Origin: CAMDMI01 sp044379485
GTDB lineage: Bacteria; Bacteroidota; Bacteroidia; Cytophagales; Flexibacteraceae
DNA length: 64,000 bases
NCBI GenBank assembly: GCA_044379485.1
Contig: JBIPOE010000008.1
Location: 20,660-84,659 of the forward strand
Direction of reading: 5' to 3'
Both the position numbers and the translations under genes were made by a program. Of this stretch, positions 26,134-33,933 are shown piece by piece. Below the pieces are notes generated by a model that saw only the letters and a list, made by a program, of their open reading frames with translations, was not told the origin of the DNA and did not search any database. Each line of letters opens with the position of its first letter. Within the stretch, counting starts at the first letter, position 1.

Positions 26134-26547
26134 ATGGGACACGTATTTGCTGATATTGAAATTGTAAACAGTGTAGATCTGGCCCTATCCAAATCTGGGA
26201 AGATTGGTAAGGAAGAAGTAAGGGCCTACCGATTAAATATTTTAGTTGACACGGGTGCCTTAATGCTCACCATCAACGAAACCATTCAGGAAGTGCTTGG
26301 TTTGTCAGTCATAGACCACCGCATGGCGCAAATGGCTGATGGATCAAGGATTAAACTACCGGTTGTAGGTCCCATAGAAGTTCGGTTTGAAGATCGCTTC
26401 AGTACCGGCAATGCCTACGTTTTGCCAGGGGATTCCGAACCGCTACTTGGTGTTATTCCCTTGGAAGAAATGGATGTCTGGATCAATCCAACCCGAAATT
26501 TACTAACACCCGTGCATCCAGAAGGCTGGGTGCTTCGGTTGAAATAG
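26134..26547 (+). CDS. Retropepsin-like (clan AA) aspartic protease
   Basis: 137 residues. The active-site signature LVDTGALML has the catalytic Asp39 in D-T-G-A; the flap-side strand is followed by the second conserved hydrophobic-Gly element LLGVIPLEEMDVWIN. This is the single-domain, homodimer-forming retropepsin fold. There is no signal peptide, so it should act in the cytoplasm. The substrate is unknown. The start ATG at 26134 is the first in the frame. The neighbouring repeats suggest a mobile setting, but no retroelement gene is present. A second member of the same clan lies at 37884-38261. Confidence 0.8.
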   Translation: MGHVFADIEIVNSVDLALSKSGKIGKEEVRAYRLNILVDTGALMLTINETIQEVLGLSVIDHRMAQMADGSRIKLPVVGPIEVRFEDRFSTGNAYVLPGDSEPLLGVIPLEEMDVWINPTRNLLTPVHPEGWVLRLK

Positions 26548-26735
26548 CTTTTGTCCCAATAAAACAAATTAAAATCTAAACACATTAGGCATTCGCACAA
26601 TTGGAATGTTTTTTAATTGTCGAATGAAAATCCAATTTATCCATCGTCAGAAATGGGCTAGACTAACTTTTCCGCCAGTAATACTTCTCTTCGATTTGTC
26701 TTCCAGATCCTTTCATATATCATAGCTTCTCACTG

Positions 26736-26797
26736 CCTGACCTTGCCTTTGTGCCTTGCTTGCTCCGCCGCAGGACCGGCACAAAGGCTGGACAGGG
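26736..26797. repeat. GC-rich imperfect hairpin
   Basis: CTTTGTGCC (26747-26755) pairs perfectly with GGCACAAAG (26778-26786), and the stem continues outward imperfectly to about 26736 and 26797. The 22-base loop contains CTCCGCCGCAGGACC. The composition stands out from the AT-rich surroundings. It ends 15 bases before the MITE-like element. Confidence 0.75.
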
Positions 26798-26811
26798 CAG
26801 GCTGGCTTAAG

Positions 26812-26949
26812 CTCTGCATGGGTTCGAGTCTCTCGTATCAATACAATAGTTGCAGAAATAGTTGCTTTGGCCCTTTTTATGATCTATGCCTGGATTCGGT
26901 AATATAAATCAAAAGTAGGATTGGTTCGTGAAGACATGAACCTATGCGG
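26812..26949. mobile_element. MITE-like element, copy A (decayed)
   Basis: 138 bp, matching 28516-28653 with 9 substitutions and no gaps (about 93.5% identity). The ends are related inverted repeats: GCATGGGTTCGAGTC on the left, and ATGAACCTATGC on the right, which has lost several matches relative to copy B. No transposase is encoded. It lies upstream of the YhcG gene in direct orientation to copy B. Confidence 0.85.
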
Positions 26950-27306
26950 GGGATTTGTGTCGCAGGAATCAATACAATGGCCTCTGGCCAATTCAAACTT
27001 CTTTCCACTCACCCAGGCGCAGTATCAATAGAAACGCAAAAACGGAATTGGGTAAGCCAGTTCAATTTTTATGGTTTAAGTGGGCAAGAGATTATTATAT
27101 TTCAAAAATATGTCAGTCAAAAGTTGGGGTTTTTCAATGATTCTTAGAATTTCTGATTCCCTTTTCCAAAAAGTAATTTTAACCTTTAGGTTTGTGAACC
27201 GAATACAAGTCCAAAAGGTAAAGCCATATGTCTGCCGGTTTTTGAATCAACCGGGTAAGAAACCAATTTAAAAGTTTTATAGCGAATAGAAATAGCGAAT
27301 TTTACC

Positions 27307-28341
27307 ATGAAAGAAGTTGTTATCACACCAGTAGCTAATGATGTAAAAAGCCTGATCGAGCAAAGCCGGCAAGATGTGGCGTTGGCTATAAATGCAGAGA
27401 TTACCTGGCTATACTGGCAAGTGGGCAAGCGAATAAATGATGAAGTATTGGGAAATGAAAGAGCCGAATACGGCAAGCAGATTGTGCAATCTCTTTCTAT
27501 ACAATTGATAGCAGAATTTGGAAAAGGCTGGGGTGAAAAGCAACTGAGGCAATGCATGCAATTTGCTTCTGCTTTTGCCGATGAGAAAATTGTATACGCA
27601 CTGCGTAGACAATTGAGTTGGACACATATCAGAATGCTCATTTATATGGACAACCAAATAAAAAGGGAGTTTTATATAGAGCTTTGTAAACTAGAAAAAT
27701 GGTCTTCCAGGCAATTAAAAGAGCGCATCCAGTCAATGCTTTATGAGCGAACTGCCATCAGCAAAAAACCCGAACGCACCATTCAGCAGGATTTAGAAAT
27801 CCTAAAAAACGAACAAAAACTGAATCCGGATCTGGTTTTTAGAGACCCCTATTTTTTAGATTTTCTGGGTCTGAGCGACCAATATTCTGAAAAAGATCTT
27901 GAATCCAGCATCATTGCCGAATTGCAACGATTTATTACGGAACTGGGTACCGACTTTGCATTTCTGGCAAGGCAAAAACGAATTACAATCGACGACCGGG
28001 ACTATTACATTGACCTGCTCTTTTACCACAGAAGACTAAAATGTCTGGTCGCCATCGATTTGAAAATTGGAGAATTTGAGGCGAGCTATAAAGGCCAAAT
28101 GGAATTGTATTTACGCTATCTGGAAAAGTATGAACAGGTAGAAGGTGAAAATACCCCGATTGGTTTGATACTTTGTACAGGCAAGAACGAGGAGCACGTA
28201 GAATTGATGCAACTGGATAAAAGTAATATCCGGGTTGCTGATTATTTGACGGCACTGCCGCCGCAAAAAGTACTTCAGGAAAAGCTACACCGAGCCGTAG
28301 AAATAGCCCGAAACAGAATGAGCATGATTGGTGATCAATAA
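27307..28341 (+). CDS. YhcG-family PDDEXK nuclease-domain protein (DUF1016)
   Basis: 344 residues. The N-terminal DUF1016_N domain (about 10-165) has ITWLYWQVGKRI, GWGEKQLRQCMQFA and LSWTHIRMLIYM, typical of the family. The C-terminal PDDEXK domain (about 175-335) has the nuclease core pattern in YYIDLLFYHRRLKCLVAIDLKIGEF, given here as DYYIDLLFYHR and CLVAIDLKIGEF, with the catalytic Asp in the first and Asp-x-Lys in the second. Family members are often found with type I restriction loci or as solitary, horizontally moved genes; the cellular role is not settled. Here it is solitary and lies between two directly repeated MITE-like elements, so transfer is likely. The start is the first ATG with a full N-domain. 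Confidence 0.9.
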   Translation: MKEVVITPVANDVKSLIEQSRQDVALAINAEITWLYWQVGKRINDEVLGNERAEYGKQIVQSLSIQLIAEFGKGWGEKQLRQCMQFASAFADEKIVYALRRQLSWTHIRMLIYMDNQIKREFYIELCKLEKWSSRQLKERIQSMLYERTAISKKPERTIQQDLEILKNEQKLNPDLVFRDPYFLDFLGLSDQYSEKDLESSIIAELQRFITELGTDFAFLARQKRITIDDRDYYIDLLFYHRRLKCLVAIDLKIGEFEASYKGQMELYLRYLEKYEQVEGENTPIGLILCTGKNEEHVELMQLDKSNIRVADYLTALPPQKVLQEKLHRAVEIARNRMSMIGDQ

Positions 28342-28429
28342 TGTTCTTGTTTTAGTCCGGTTTCCCGACAAAATGTGGAAGAATCTGTCGGGAATGACTT
28401 ATTTAGCGGCAATTGTAAACAACATGATA

Positions 28430-28515
28430 ATGACATTAAAAGAGTTTATAAAACAGTTTGATAAACCCAATTCTATTGTTCTTCTCGAAGGCAAAAGAAA
28501 TGTTTTAGAGGTAGA
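28430..28515 (+). pseudogene. 5' fragment of a gene cut off by the MITE-like element
   Basis: The frame starts MTLKEFIKQFDKPNSIVLLE and continues GKRNVLEVD, then runs into element B with no break in frame (spurious tail to 28636). The 29-residue piece looks like the beginning of a conserved Bacteroidota protein that I associate with a Rossmann-like, SLOG/DprA-type family, from memory only. No continuation is visible beyond 28653, so the 3' part is lost. Confidence 0.6.
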
Positions 28516-28653
28516 CTCTGCATGGGTTCGAGTCTCTCGAATCAATACAATAGTTGCAGAAATAGTTGCTTTGGCCCTTTTTATGTTCTATGCCTGGATT
28601 CGGTTATATAAATCAAAAGTAGGATTGATTCGCTAAGACTCGAACCCATGCGG
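28516..28653. mobile_element. MITE-like element, copy B (intact ends)
   Basis: 138 bp, non-coding. Terminal inverted repeats are nearly perfect: GCATGGGTTCGAGTC, a three-base gap, CGAATCAAT on the left; ATTGATTCG, a four-base gap, GACTCGAACCCATGC on the right (24 of 24 paired positions). The whole is thus a 132-bp hairpin-ended unit (28520-28651). The end sequence GGGTTCGAGTC resembles a tRNA T-arm. No target-site duplication is obvious. Confidence 0.87.
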
Positions 28654-28677
28654 TGAAAATTCAGAAAAATTTTTGTA

Positions 28678-28722
28678 AAAAACTAGAAGGAGATATTTAA
28701 AAATTTTCTCCTTCCAGTTTTT
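28678..28722 (-). terminator. Intrinsic terminator of valS
   Basis: AAAAACT, A bulge, GAAGGAGA (28678-28693) pairs with TCTCCTTC, C bulge, AGTTTTT (28707-28722) across a 13-base loop. The A-run supplies the U-tract on the minus strand. Confidence 0.88.
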
Positions 28723-28730
28723 CAATAACA

Positions 28731-31352
28731 TTAGGCCAAAACCTTTTCCAAAGCAGCAATTTTAGCTTCTGCATCTGCCTTTTTCTGCCGCTCTTTCTCT
28801 ACCAAATCTGGTTTGGCGTTGGCAACAAATCGCTCATTGCCAAGTTTTTGATCCACCTGAAGCAAAAAGCCCTTTATGTAGGCCAATTCTTCTACCAGCT
28901 TTTGCTTTTCTTCAGCAGAAAGTTCCTTTTCTTCCTTTGGCAAGGCCCATTCCAATCGTTTTCCAGCAAAAATTTGTCCGCTAAGCGTTTCCGAAAACTG
29001 ATAATCTGCCACATTTCCAAGCTTTTGCACCATTGGGAAATAGGCTTTTGCCCATTCATATTTGCTTGAAATCATTAATCCAACCAAAGCAGTTTTTGGA
29101 GAAATCTGGTTGCTGTTTCTGTAGTTTCTGATTGGGATCAACATTTCATCCACCAATACCTGAATCTGATCCAAAAGCGTATTATCTACTTGTAAATCTG
29201 TTGGATATGCGGAAATGCAAATTGATTCTCCTGCCTTCCTTTCTTTCAATTGCTGCCAGATTTCTTCTGAAATAAATGGCATAAAAGGATGCGTAAACCG
29301 GAGCAATTCATCAAACAATTCAATAGTTGCCTCAAGCACTTTGGCAGAAATAGGCTGGCCAAAACCTGGTTTAATCATCTCCAGAAAGAAAGAACAGAAA
29401 TCATCCCAAACCAATTTATACATCAAATGCAATGCTTCAGAAATTCTGAATTTGGCAAAAAGATCATTGCTCTCTGCCAAAGTCTGGTTCATTTTTGAAC
29501 GAAGCCAACTAAGGGCAAGCTTATCCAAATCGCTCATTTCCAGGCTTGGATCCGATTCCCAACCTTTCACCAGGCGGAAAGCATTCCAAAGTTTGTTCGT
29601 AAAATTTCGGCCCTGCTCAACTAGTTTTTCATCAAACAGCAAATCGTTGCCCGCCGGTGAACTCAATAGCATTCCAATCCGAACTCCATCAGCTGAATAT
29701 TTAGCAATAAGATCCAGCGGATCAGGGCTATTGCCAAGTGATTTACTCATTTTCCTGCCTTGCTTATCCCTTACAATTCCAGTGAGATATACATTTTTGA
29801 AAGGCACTTCTTTGCGATATTCCAATCCAGCCATAATCATCCTGGCCACCCAAAAGAATAGAATCTCAGGAGCCGTAATCAGGTCATTGGTTGGATAATA
29901 ATACTTAATATCCTCATTTTCAGGATTTTTAAATCCATCAAATACCGAAATGGGCCAAAGCCAACTGGAAAACCAGGTATCCAAAACATCCGGATCCTGT
30001 TCCAAATCCGCTTCAGTTAGCGTTAAATTATGTTTTTCTTTGGCAACTTTTACAGCTTCTGTTTTTGTGGAAGCCACAATAATGGTTCCATCAGCCGTAT
30101 AAAAAGCCGGAATCTGCTGGCCCCACCAAAGTTGCCGGCTGATGCACCAATCCCGAACGTTTTCCATCCAGGACCTATACATGCCTTTGAATTTGGCAGG
30201 ATGCAATTTAACCGTATCGTTTTCAACAACTTCCAAAGCAGGTTTTGCCAGTTCTTCCATTTTCAAAAACCACTGCATGGAAATTCTCGGTTCAATCACC
30301 GCCCCGGTTCTTTCAGATGTACCAACGCTATTGGTAATCTCCTCTTCCTTTTCCAGAAGTCCTTGTTCAGCAAGCATTTTGGCCGATTTTTTTCTGGCAA
30401 TGAACCGATCTTCACCTACCATAATCTCAGCAGCTGCACTCAAAGTTCCATCTGGATTAAGTACATCGATAACCTGAAGTTTGTGCTTTAGGCCAAGATT
30501 GTAGTCGTTGATATCATGCGCAGGCGTCACTTTCAAAACCCCGGTTCCAAACTCAATATCGATATAATCATCAGCAATAATTTTAACCCAACGATTCACC
30601 AAAGGAACTTTCGCTGTTTGGCCAATTAAATGCTTATATCGCTCATCTTCAGGATGTACGCAAAGAGCAGTATCACCCATTATCGTCTCTGGACGGGTGG
30701 TGGCAACGGTCAAAAATCCCTGATTTTTCTCCAATTCATATTTTACATAATACAATTTGGAGCGAACTTCTTTGTGAATAACCTCCTCATCCGAAAGTGC
30801 AGTCTGGCCCTGTGGATCCCAGTTCACCATTCTGATTCCTTTGTAAATCAGGCCTTTGTTGTACAAATCAACAAACACATCGATAACGGCTTTGGAAAGC
30901 TCAGGCTCCATGGTAAAACGGGTCCGGCTCCAGTCACAGGAAGCGCCCAGTTTTTTTAACTGTTCAAGGATAATTCCACCATATTTTTCCTTCCACTCAA
31001 AGGCATGCTCCAGAAATTTCTCTCTTCCAATTTCTGATTTGTTGATGCCTTTCTCTTTCAAAAGGGCCACAACTTTAGCCTCTGTAGCAATACTGGCATG
31101 GTCAGTTCCCGGAACCCAAAGTGCTTCCTTGCCTTCCATTCGGGCTTTTCGCACCAAAATATCCTGAACCGTATTGTTCAACATGTGGCCCATGTGCAAC
31201 ACTCCAGTCACATTTGGCGGAGGGATTACAATCGTAAATGCCTCCTTTTTGGGATTCGGTTTAGATTCGAAGTATTTGTTATCCAGCCAATATTGATACC
31301 ATTTGTTTTCTATTTCGGCTGGGTTGTAGTTTTTGGAAATTTCCTTTGACAT
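28731..31352 (-). CDS. valS: Valyl-tRNA synthetase
   Basis: Class I synthetase that charges tRNA-Val in the cytoplasm and edits mischarged threonine. The 873 residues carry the HIGH-type motif PPPNVTGVLHMGHML near residue 49, the CP1 editing domain (about 190-350, TTRPETIMGDTA), the KMSKS motif in GRKMSKSLGN near residue 535, the anticodon-binding helical domain, and the C-terminal valyl coiled-coil (about 810-873, ending in EAKIAALEKVLA). It is complete. The gene lies ten bases after an AAA ATPase gene on the same strand, so it may depend partly on that gene's promoter. Confidence 0.97.
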   Translation of the reverse strand: MSKEISKNYNPAEIENKWYQYWLDNKYFESKPNPKKEAFTIVIPPPNVTGVLHMGHMLNNTVQDILVRKARMEGKEALWVPGTDHASIATEAKVVALLKEKGINKSEIGREKFLEHAFEWKEKYGGIILEQLKKLGASCDWSRTRFTMEPELSKAVIDVFVDLYNKGLIYKGIRMVNWDPQGQTALSDEEVIHKEVRSKLYYVKYELEKNQGFLTVATTRPETIMGDTALCVHPEDERYKHLIGQTAKVPLVNRWVKIIADDYIDIEFGTGVLKVTPAHDINDYNLGLKHKLQVIDVLNPDGTLSAAAEIMVGEDRFIARKKSAKMLAEQGLLEKEEEITNSVGTSERTGAVIEPRISMQWFLKMEELAKPALEVVENDTVKLHPAKFKGMYRSWMENVRDWCISRQLWWGQQIPAFYTADGTIIVASTKTEAVKVAKEKHNLTLTEADLEQDPDVLDTWFSSWLWPISVFDGFKNPENEDIKYYYPTNDLITAPEILFFWVARMIMAGLEYRKEVPFKNVYLTGIVRDKQGRKMSKSLGNSPDPLDLIAKYSADGVRIGMLLSSPAGNDLLFDEKLVEQGRNFTNKLWNAFRLVKGWESDPSLEMSDLDKLALSWLRSKMNQTLAESNDLFAKFRISEALHLMYKLVWDDFCSFFLEMIKPGFGQPISAKVLEATIELFDELLRFTHPFMPFISEEIWQQLKERKAGESICISAYPTDLQVDNTLLDQIQVLVDEMLIPIRNYRNSNQISPKTALVGLMISSKYEWAKAYFPMVQKLGNVADYQFSETLSGQIFAGKRLEWALPKEEKELSAEEKQKLVEELAYIKGFLLQVDQKLGNERFVANAKPDLVEKERQKKADAEAKIAALEKVLA

Positions 31353-31362
31353 AACTGAAAAT

Positions 31363-32562
31363 TTAATTTTCCTGACGGTTGATAAAATCTGCTAATAATG
31401 GAACTGCAAAGGAATATTTTCCTCGCTTATTTTTATAGACCAAACCAAATTCTATCAATCTGATAATAATATTATTGATGTATGCTGGTTTAAATGGGTT
31501 ATCCAGGACTTTTACCGACAACAATGAAATTTCTTTTACAGTAAACTCATCGCTTGCATTGGGAAGCTTTGCAATTACCTTTAAAAGATCCTGATGTCGG
31601 TCTGAAACTCTGCTCCACCTTCCTGAATAAAAATCAGAATCAAGCTTTCTGACAATTTCGATGATAACTACATTTGGGGTTTCTACGCCAACTTTTATTT
31701 GCTGAAGAATAGAATCAAAAGTCTCTTTACAAATAAATTGAATAAAGTAAGGATAACCGCTTGAAAAATTCACAATCTCGTTGATGCCATGTTCTGTAAA
31801 TGAAACCGGACAATTTTTAACCTGGATTGGCTTTTGGATCGCTTCTTTTGTTTCAAGATCGGTAAGCTTATCAAGAGTTACTATTTGGAACATACGCTCA
31901 GCATAGGTTCTGGCTTCAACCAAATTTGGAAATAGTGTTGGTAATCCGGTTAATACCAAGAGATACGAAATTTCCTTTTTTTGGAGGTATTGAATAATTT
32001 CCAACAGCAACGAAAGTGGATATTCTTTATCTGCTGCTTTGTCCTTTAAAACCTGCGCTTCGTCATATGCCAACACGATTCCTTTAACCTTATGTTTAAC
32101 AACATCCCAAACCAGCTCCAGCGTTCTTTTTAGTTTATCAGATTCCAAGCCAGGTGTCTGGTCATAAACACTTTGTAACAGATCAAAGGTCAATTTTACC
32201 TCTCGTTTCTGAATTTCGGGAACAAAACCAATTTTATGAATCTGCTCCTCTTTTATTGTAAAAGAAGAAACAAGGGTAGAGATATCGGTCAATACCCTTG
32301 TGGCAAAGGAACGTTCACTTACACTAGCCGATTCACTTAAATCCGTGCCTGCCCAAAACCAACCTTCGTCCAGTGCCAAAGGTTTGATAGATTCCAGCAA
32401 TACTGTTTTTCCGACTCCCCTTAATCCTGTGAGAATCAGATTTTTTAATATTGGTTGTTGGTGTAAAAGCTTTAGAAATTCATTTTTCTCTTTTTCCCTG
32501 CCAGCAAGATAGGGAGGAGGTTGCCCTGCACCAGGTCTGAAAGGATTGATAAATGGTTTCAT
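31363..32562 (-). CDS. AAA+ ATPase with C-terminal winged helix (orphan)
   Basis: 399 residues. The N-terminus FRPGAGQPPPYLAGREKEK leads into an AAA_16-type domain with Walker A GLRGVGKT (46-53), Walker B IVLAYDEAQ (about 161-169), a sensor-like LLVLTGLPTLF and a lid. The last 80 residues look like a winged helix (LLKVIAKLPNASDEFTVKEIS, shown here as KLPNASDEFTVKEIS). The plan is like archaeal Orc/STAND-type ATPases of unknown purpose that are widely spread by transfer. Its promoter is overlapped by an 18-bp perfect palindrome, so it may regulate itself or be under tight repression. It precedes valS by ten bases, which looks like an insertion upstream of a housekeeping gene. Confidence 0.75.
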   Translation of the reverse strand: MKPFINPFRPGAGQPPPYLAGREKEKNEFLKLLHQQPILKNLILTGLRGVGKTVLLESIKPLALDEGWFWAGTDLSESASVSERSFATRVLTDISTLVSSFTIKEEQIHKIGFVPEIQKREVKLTFDLLQSVYDQTPGLESDKLKRTLELVWDVVKHKVKGIVLAYDEAQVLKDKAADKEYPLSLLLEIIQYLQKKEISYLLVLTGLPTLFPNLVEARTYAERMFQIVTLDKLTDLETKEAIQKPIQVKNCPVSFTEHGINEIVNFSSGYPYFIQFICKETFDSILQQIKVGVETPNVVIIEIVRKLDSDFYSGRWSRVSDRHQDLLKVIAKLPNASDEFTVKEISLLSVKVLDNPFKPAYINNIIIRLIEFGLVYKNKRGKYSFAVPLLADFINRQEN

Positions 32563-32590
32563 ATTGAAAAATAATTTTTTTTGCGCCTTG

Positions 32591-32632
32591 CAAATGTATG
32601 AATTTCACATTTATTCACAAAATTTTGTGAAT
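32591..32632 (-). promoter_or_regulatory. Promoter and overlapping palindromic operator of the AAA ATPase gene
   Basis: On the minus strand, TTTG (32618-32621), a 19-base spacer and TACATTTG (32591-32598) match the Bacteroidota promoter. The -33 element lies inside the perfect palindrome TTCACAAAATTTTGTGAA (32614-32631), and a wider inverted repeat ATGAATT/AATTCAT flanks it. A repressor bound there would block the polymerase. Confidence 0.8.
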
Positions 32633-32722
32633 TCATAAAAAGTTGTATGCTTCTGTAAATTGGATTTATAATATTGATTGCCTGAAAAAAACCTTTCAAA
32701 TTGATGTAAAACATAGGTTTAT

Positions 32723-32756
32723 AAAAAAAGCCCTGAATTTCTCCAGAGCTTTTTTA
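32723..32756. terminator. Terminator of fabI
   Basis: AAAAAAAGC plus CTG (32723-32735) pairs with CAG plus AGCTTTTTT (32744-32755), with small mismatches. On the minus strand the A-run provides the U-tract, so it serves fabI. Confidence 0.65.
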
Positions 32757-32771
32757 AGTAACTTTAAAAAA

Positions 32772-33590
32772 TCAGGCCTTGGGAGTCATTGCCTCAACAA
32801 TGGCTTCTGAAATTCCTGTAGAAGAAAACCCACCATCATGAAACAGGTTTTGCATGGTTACATGTCGGGTTAAATCAGAGAAAAGGCTTATGCAATAATC
32901 TGCACAAGCTTCTGCAGAAGCGTTGCCCAATGGGCTCATTTTATCTGCATATGTATAGAATGCATCAAATCCATCAATTCCCTGACCTGCGGTCGTCATA
33001 GTAGGGCTTTGAGAAATGGTGTTTACCCTTACTTTTTTCTTTTTGCCTAAAACCTGTCCGAAACTTCTGGCAATTGATTCCAGAACAGCCTTAGCCTGAG
33101 CCATATCGGTATAATCAGGAAAAACACGTTGAGAAGCAATATAGCTCAAAGCAACTATCGAAGCACCTTCGTTTAGGGCATCCATTTTGTCAGCTACATG
33201 CATAATTTTATGAAACGATAGCGCTGAAATATCCAAAGTTTTGGCAAACCAATCGTAGTTCAAATCCTCATAAGGTTTGCTTTTACGTATGTTTGGGCTC
33301 ATGCCTATTGAGTGCAGAACGAAGTCAATTTTACCACCCAAAACCTCTTGTGCTGAGCTAAAAAGAACGGTTAAATCTTCAATGGAAGTGGCGTCTGCTG
33401 GAATAACCTGCGTATTACAGGCTGCTGCCAATTCATTTATTTTGCCCATTCGCATAGCCAGCGGTGCATTGGTCAACACAAACTGTCCGCCTTCTTCAAA
33501 CACTTTTTCTGCTACTTTCCAGGCTATGGAATTTGGATCGAGAGCACCGGTGATGATTCCTCTTTTTCCTTTCAACAGATTGTATGCCAT
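32772..33590 (-). CDS. fabI: Enoyl-ACP reductase (NADH-dependent, FabI type)
   Basis: Catalyses the last, reducing step of each fatty-acid elongation cycle. 272 residues of the SDR fold: cofactor loop GIITGALDPNSIAWKVA (FabI-type G-x5-SIA), LHSIGMSPNIRKSKPYED, and the active-site region SYIASQRVFPDYTDMAQAKAVLE with the catalytic Tyr and Lys in Y-x6-K spacing (YTDMAQAK). The C-terminal LFHDGGFSS region is also as expected. A possible -7 element TAGATTTG lies on the minus strand at 33636-33643. It is followed by a terminator and is convergent with nothing; the AAA ATPase gene lies downstream on the same strand. Confidence 0.95.
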   Translation of the reverse strand: MAYNLLKGKRGIITGALDPNSIAWKVAEKVFEEGGQFVLTNAPLAMRMGKINELAAACNTQVIPADATSIEDLTVLFSSAQEVLGGKIDFVLHSIGMSPNIRKSKPYEDLNYDWFAKTLDISALSFHKIMHVADKMDALNEGASIVALSYIASQRVFPDYTDMAQAKAVLESIARSFGQVLGKKKKVRVNTISQSPTMTTAGQGIDGFDAFYTYADKMSPLGNASAEACADYCISLFSDLTRHVTMQNLFHDGGFSSTGISEAIVEAMTPKA

Positions 33591-33933
33591 AAGATTATAT
33601 TATTTTCTGATTGATTTGATTGGTTTTTCAGGTGGCAAATCTAAGGAGAAAGTTGAAAGGCGAAGGTAAAAATTCAAAAGGTGGAATGTGTCATTTTAAA
33701 TTGTTCACAATTAGAAATTGAGCAATTGTTTAGTTCTACAGAGCCGAAATTCAATCTCATATCCCACAACTTTGAAAAAAAAGTCAAATTAAGATTTCAA
33801 TCTGCCAAATTTGCAAGCCAAAGTAAAAGGGTAAAACTTAAAAATCAAAAGTGAAAGCAGTTGAAAACCAGACGGTTGAATTGTACATTGATTAAACTTT
33901 TAACTTTTAACTCTACACTTTCAACTATAAAAT
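33591..33933. other. 343-bp divergent intergenic region
   Basis: Between divergent fabI and prfC. It is AT-rich. The last 50 bases before prfC are a run of TTTAACTTTTAACTCT-like pyrimidine repeats, similar in style to 43681-43787. No gene seen. Confidence 0.5.

Larger units (their letters stand above)
26548..27306. other. 759-bp region with a GC-rich hairpin and one MITE-like element, no clear gene
   Basis: Holds the hairpin at 26736-26797 and the element at 26812-26949. After that element a frame beginning at 26980 (MASGQFKLLSTHPGAV) stays open to 27147, but I do not recognise it. The last 60 bases lead into the YhcG gene; I see no clear promoter. Confidence 0.5.
28342..28730. other. 389-bp region: gene fragment, MITE-like element B and terminator
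   Basis: Contains, in order, a truncated reading frame (28430-28515), the second MITE-like element (28516-28653) and the valS terminator (28678-28722). Nothing else was seen. Confidence 0.7.

Noticed and set aside
26980..27147. Frame MASGQFKLLSTHPGAV after element A
   Set aside because: No recognisable family; it starts just past the repeat in low-quality sequence, so I did not call it a gene.
26812..28653. Complete insertion sequence or integron
   Set aside because: There is no transposase or integrase gene and no target-site duplication at either end.
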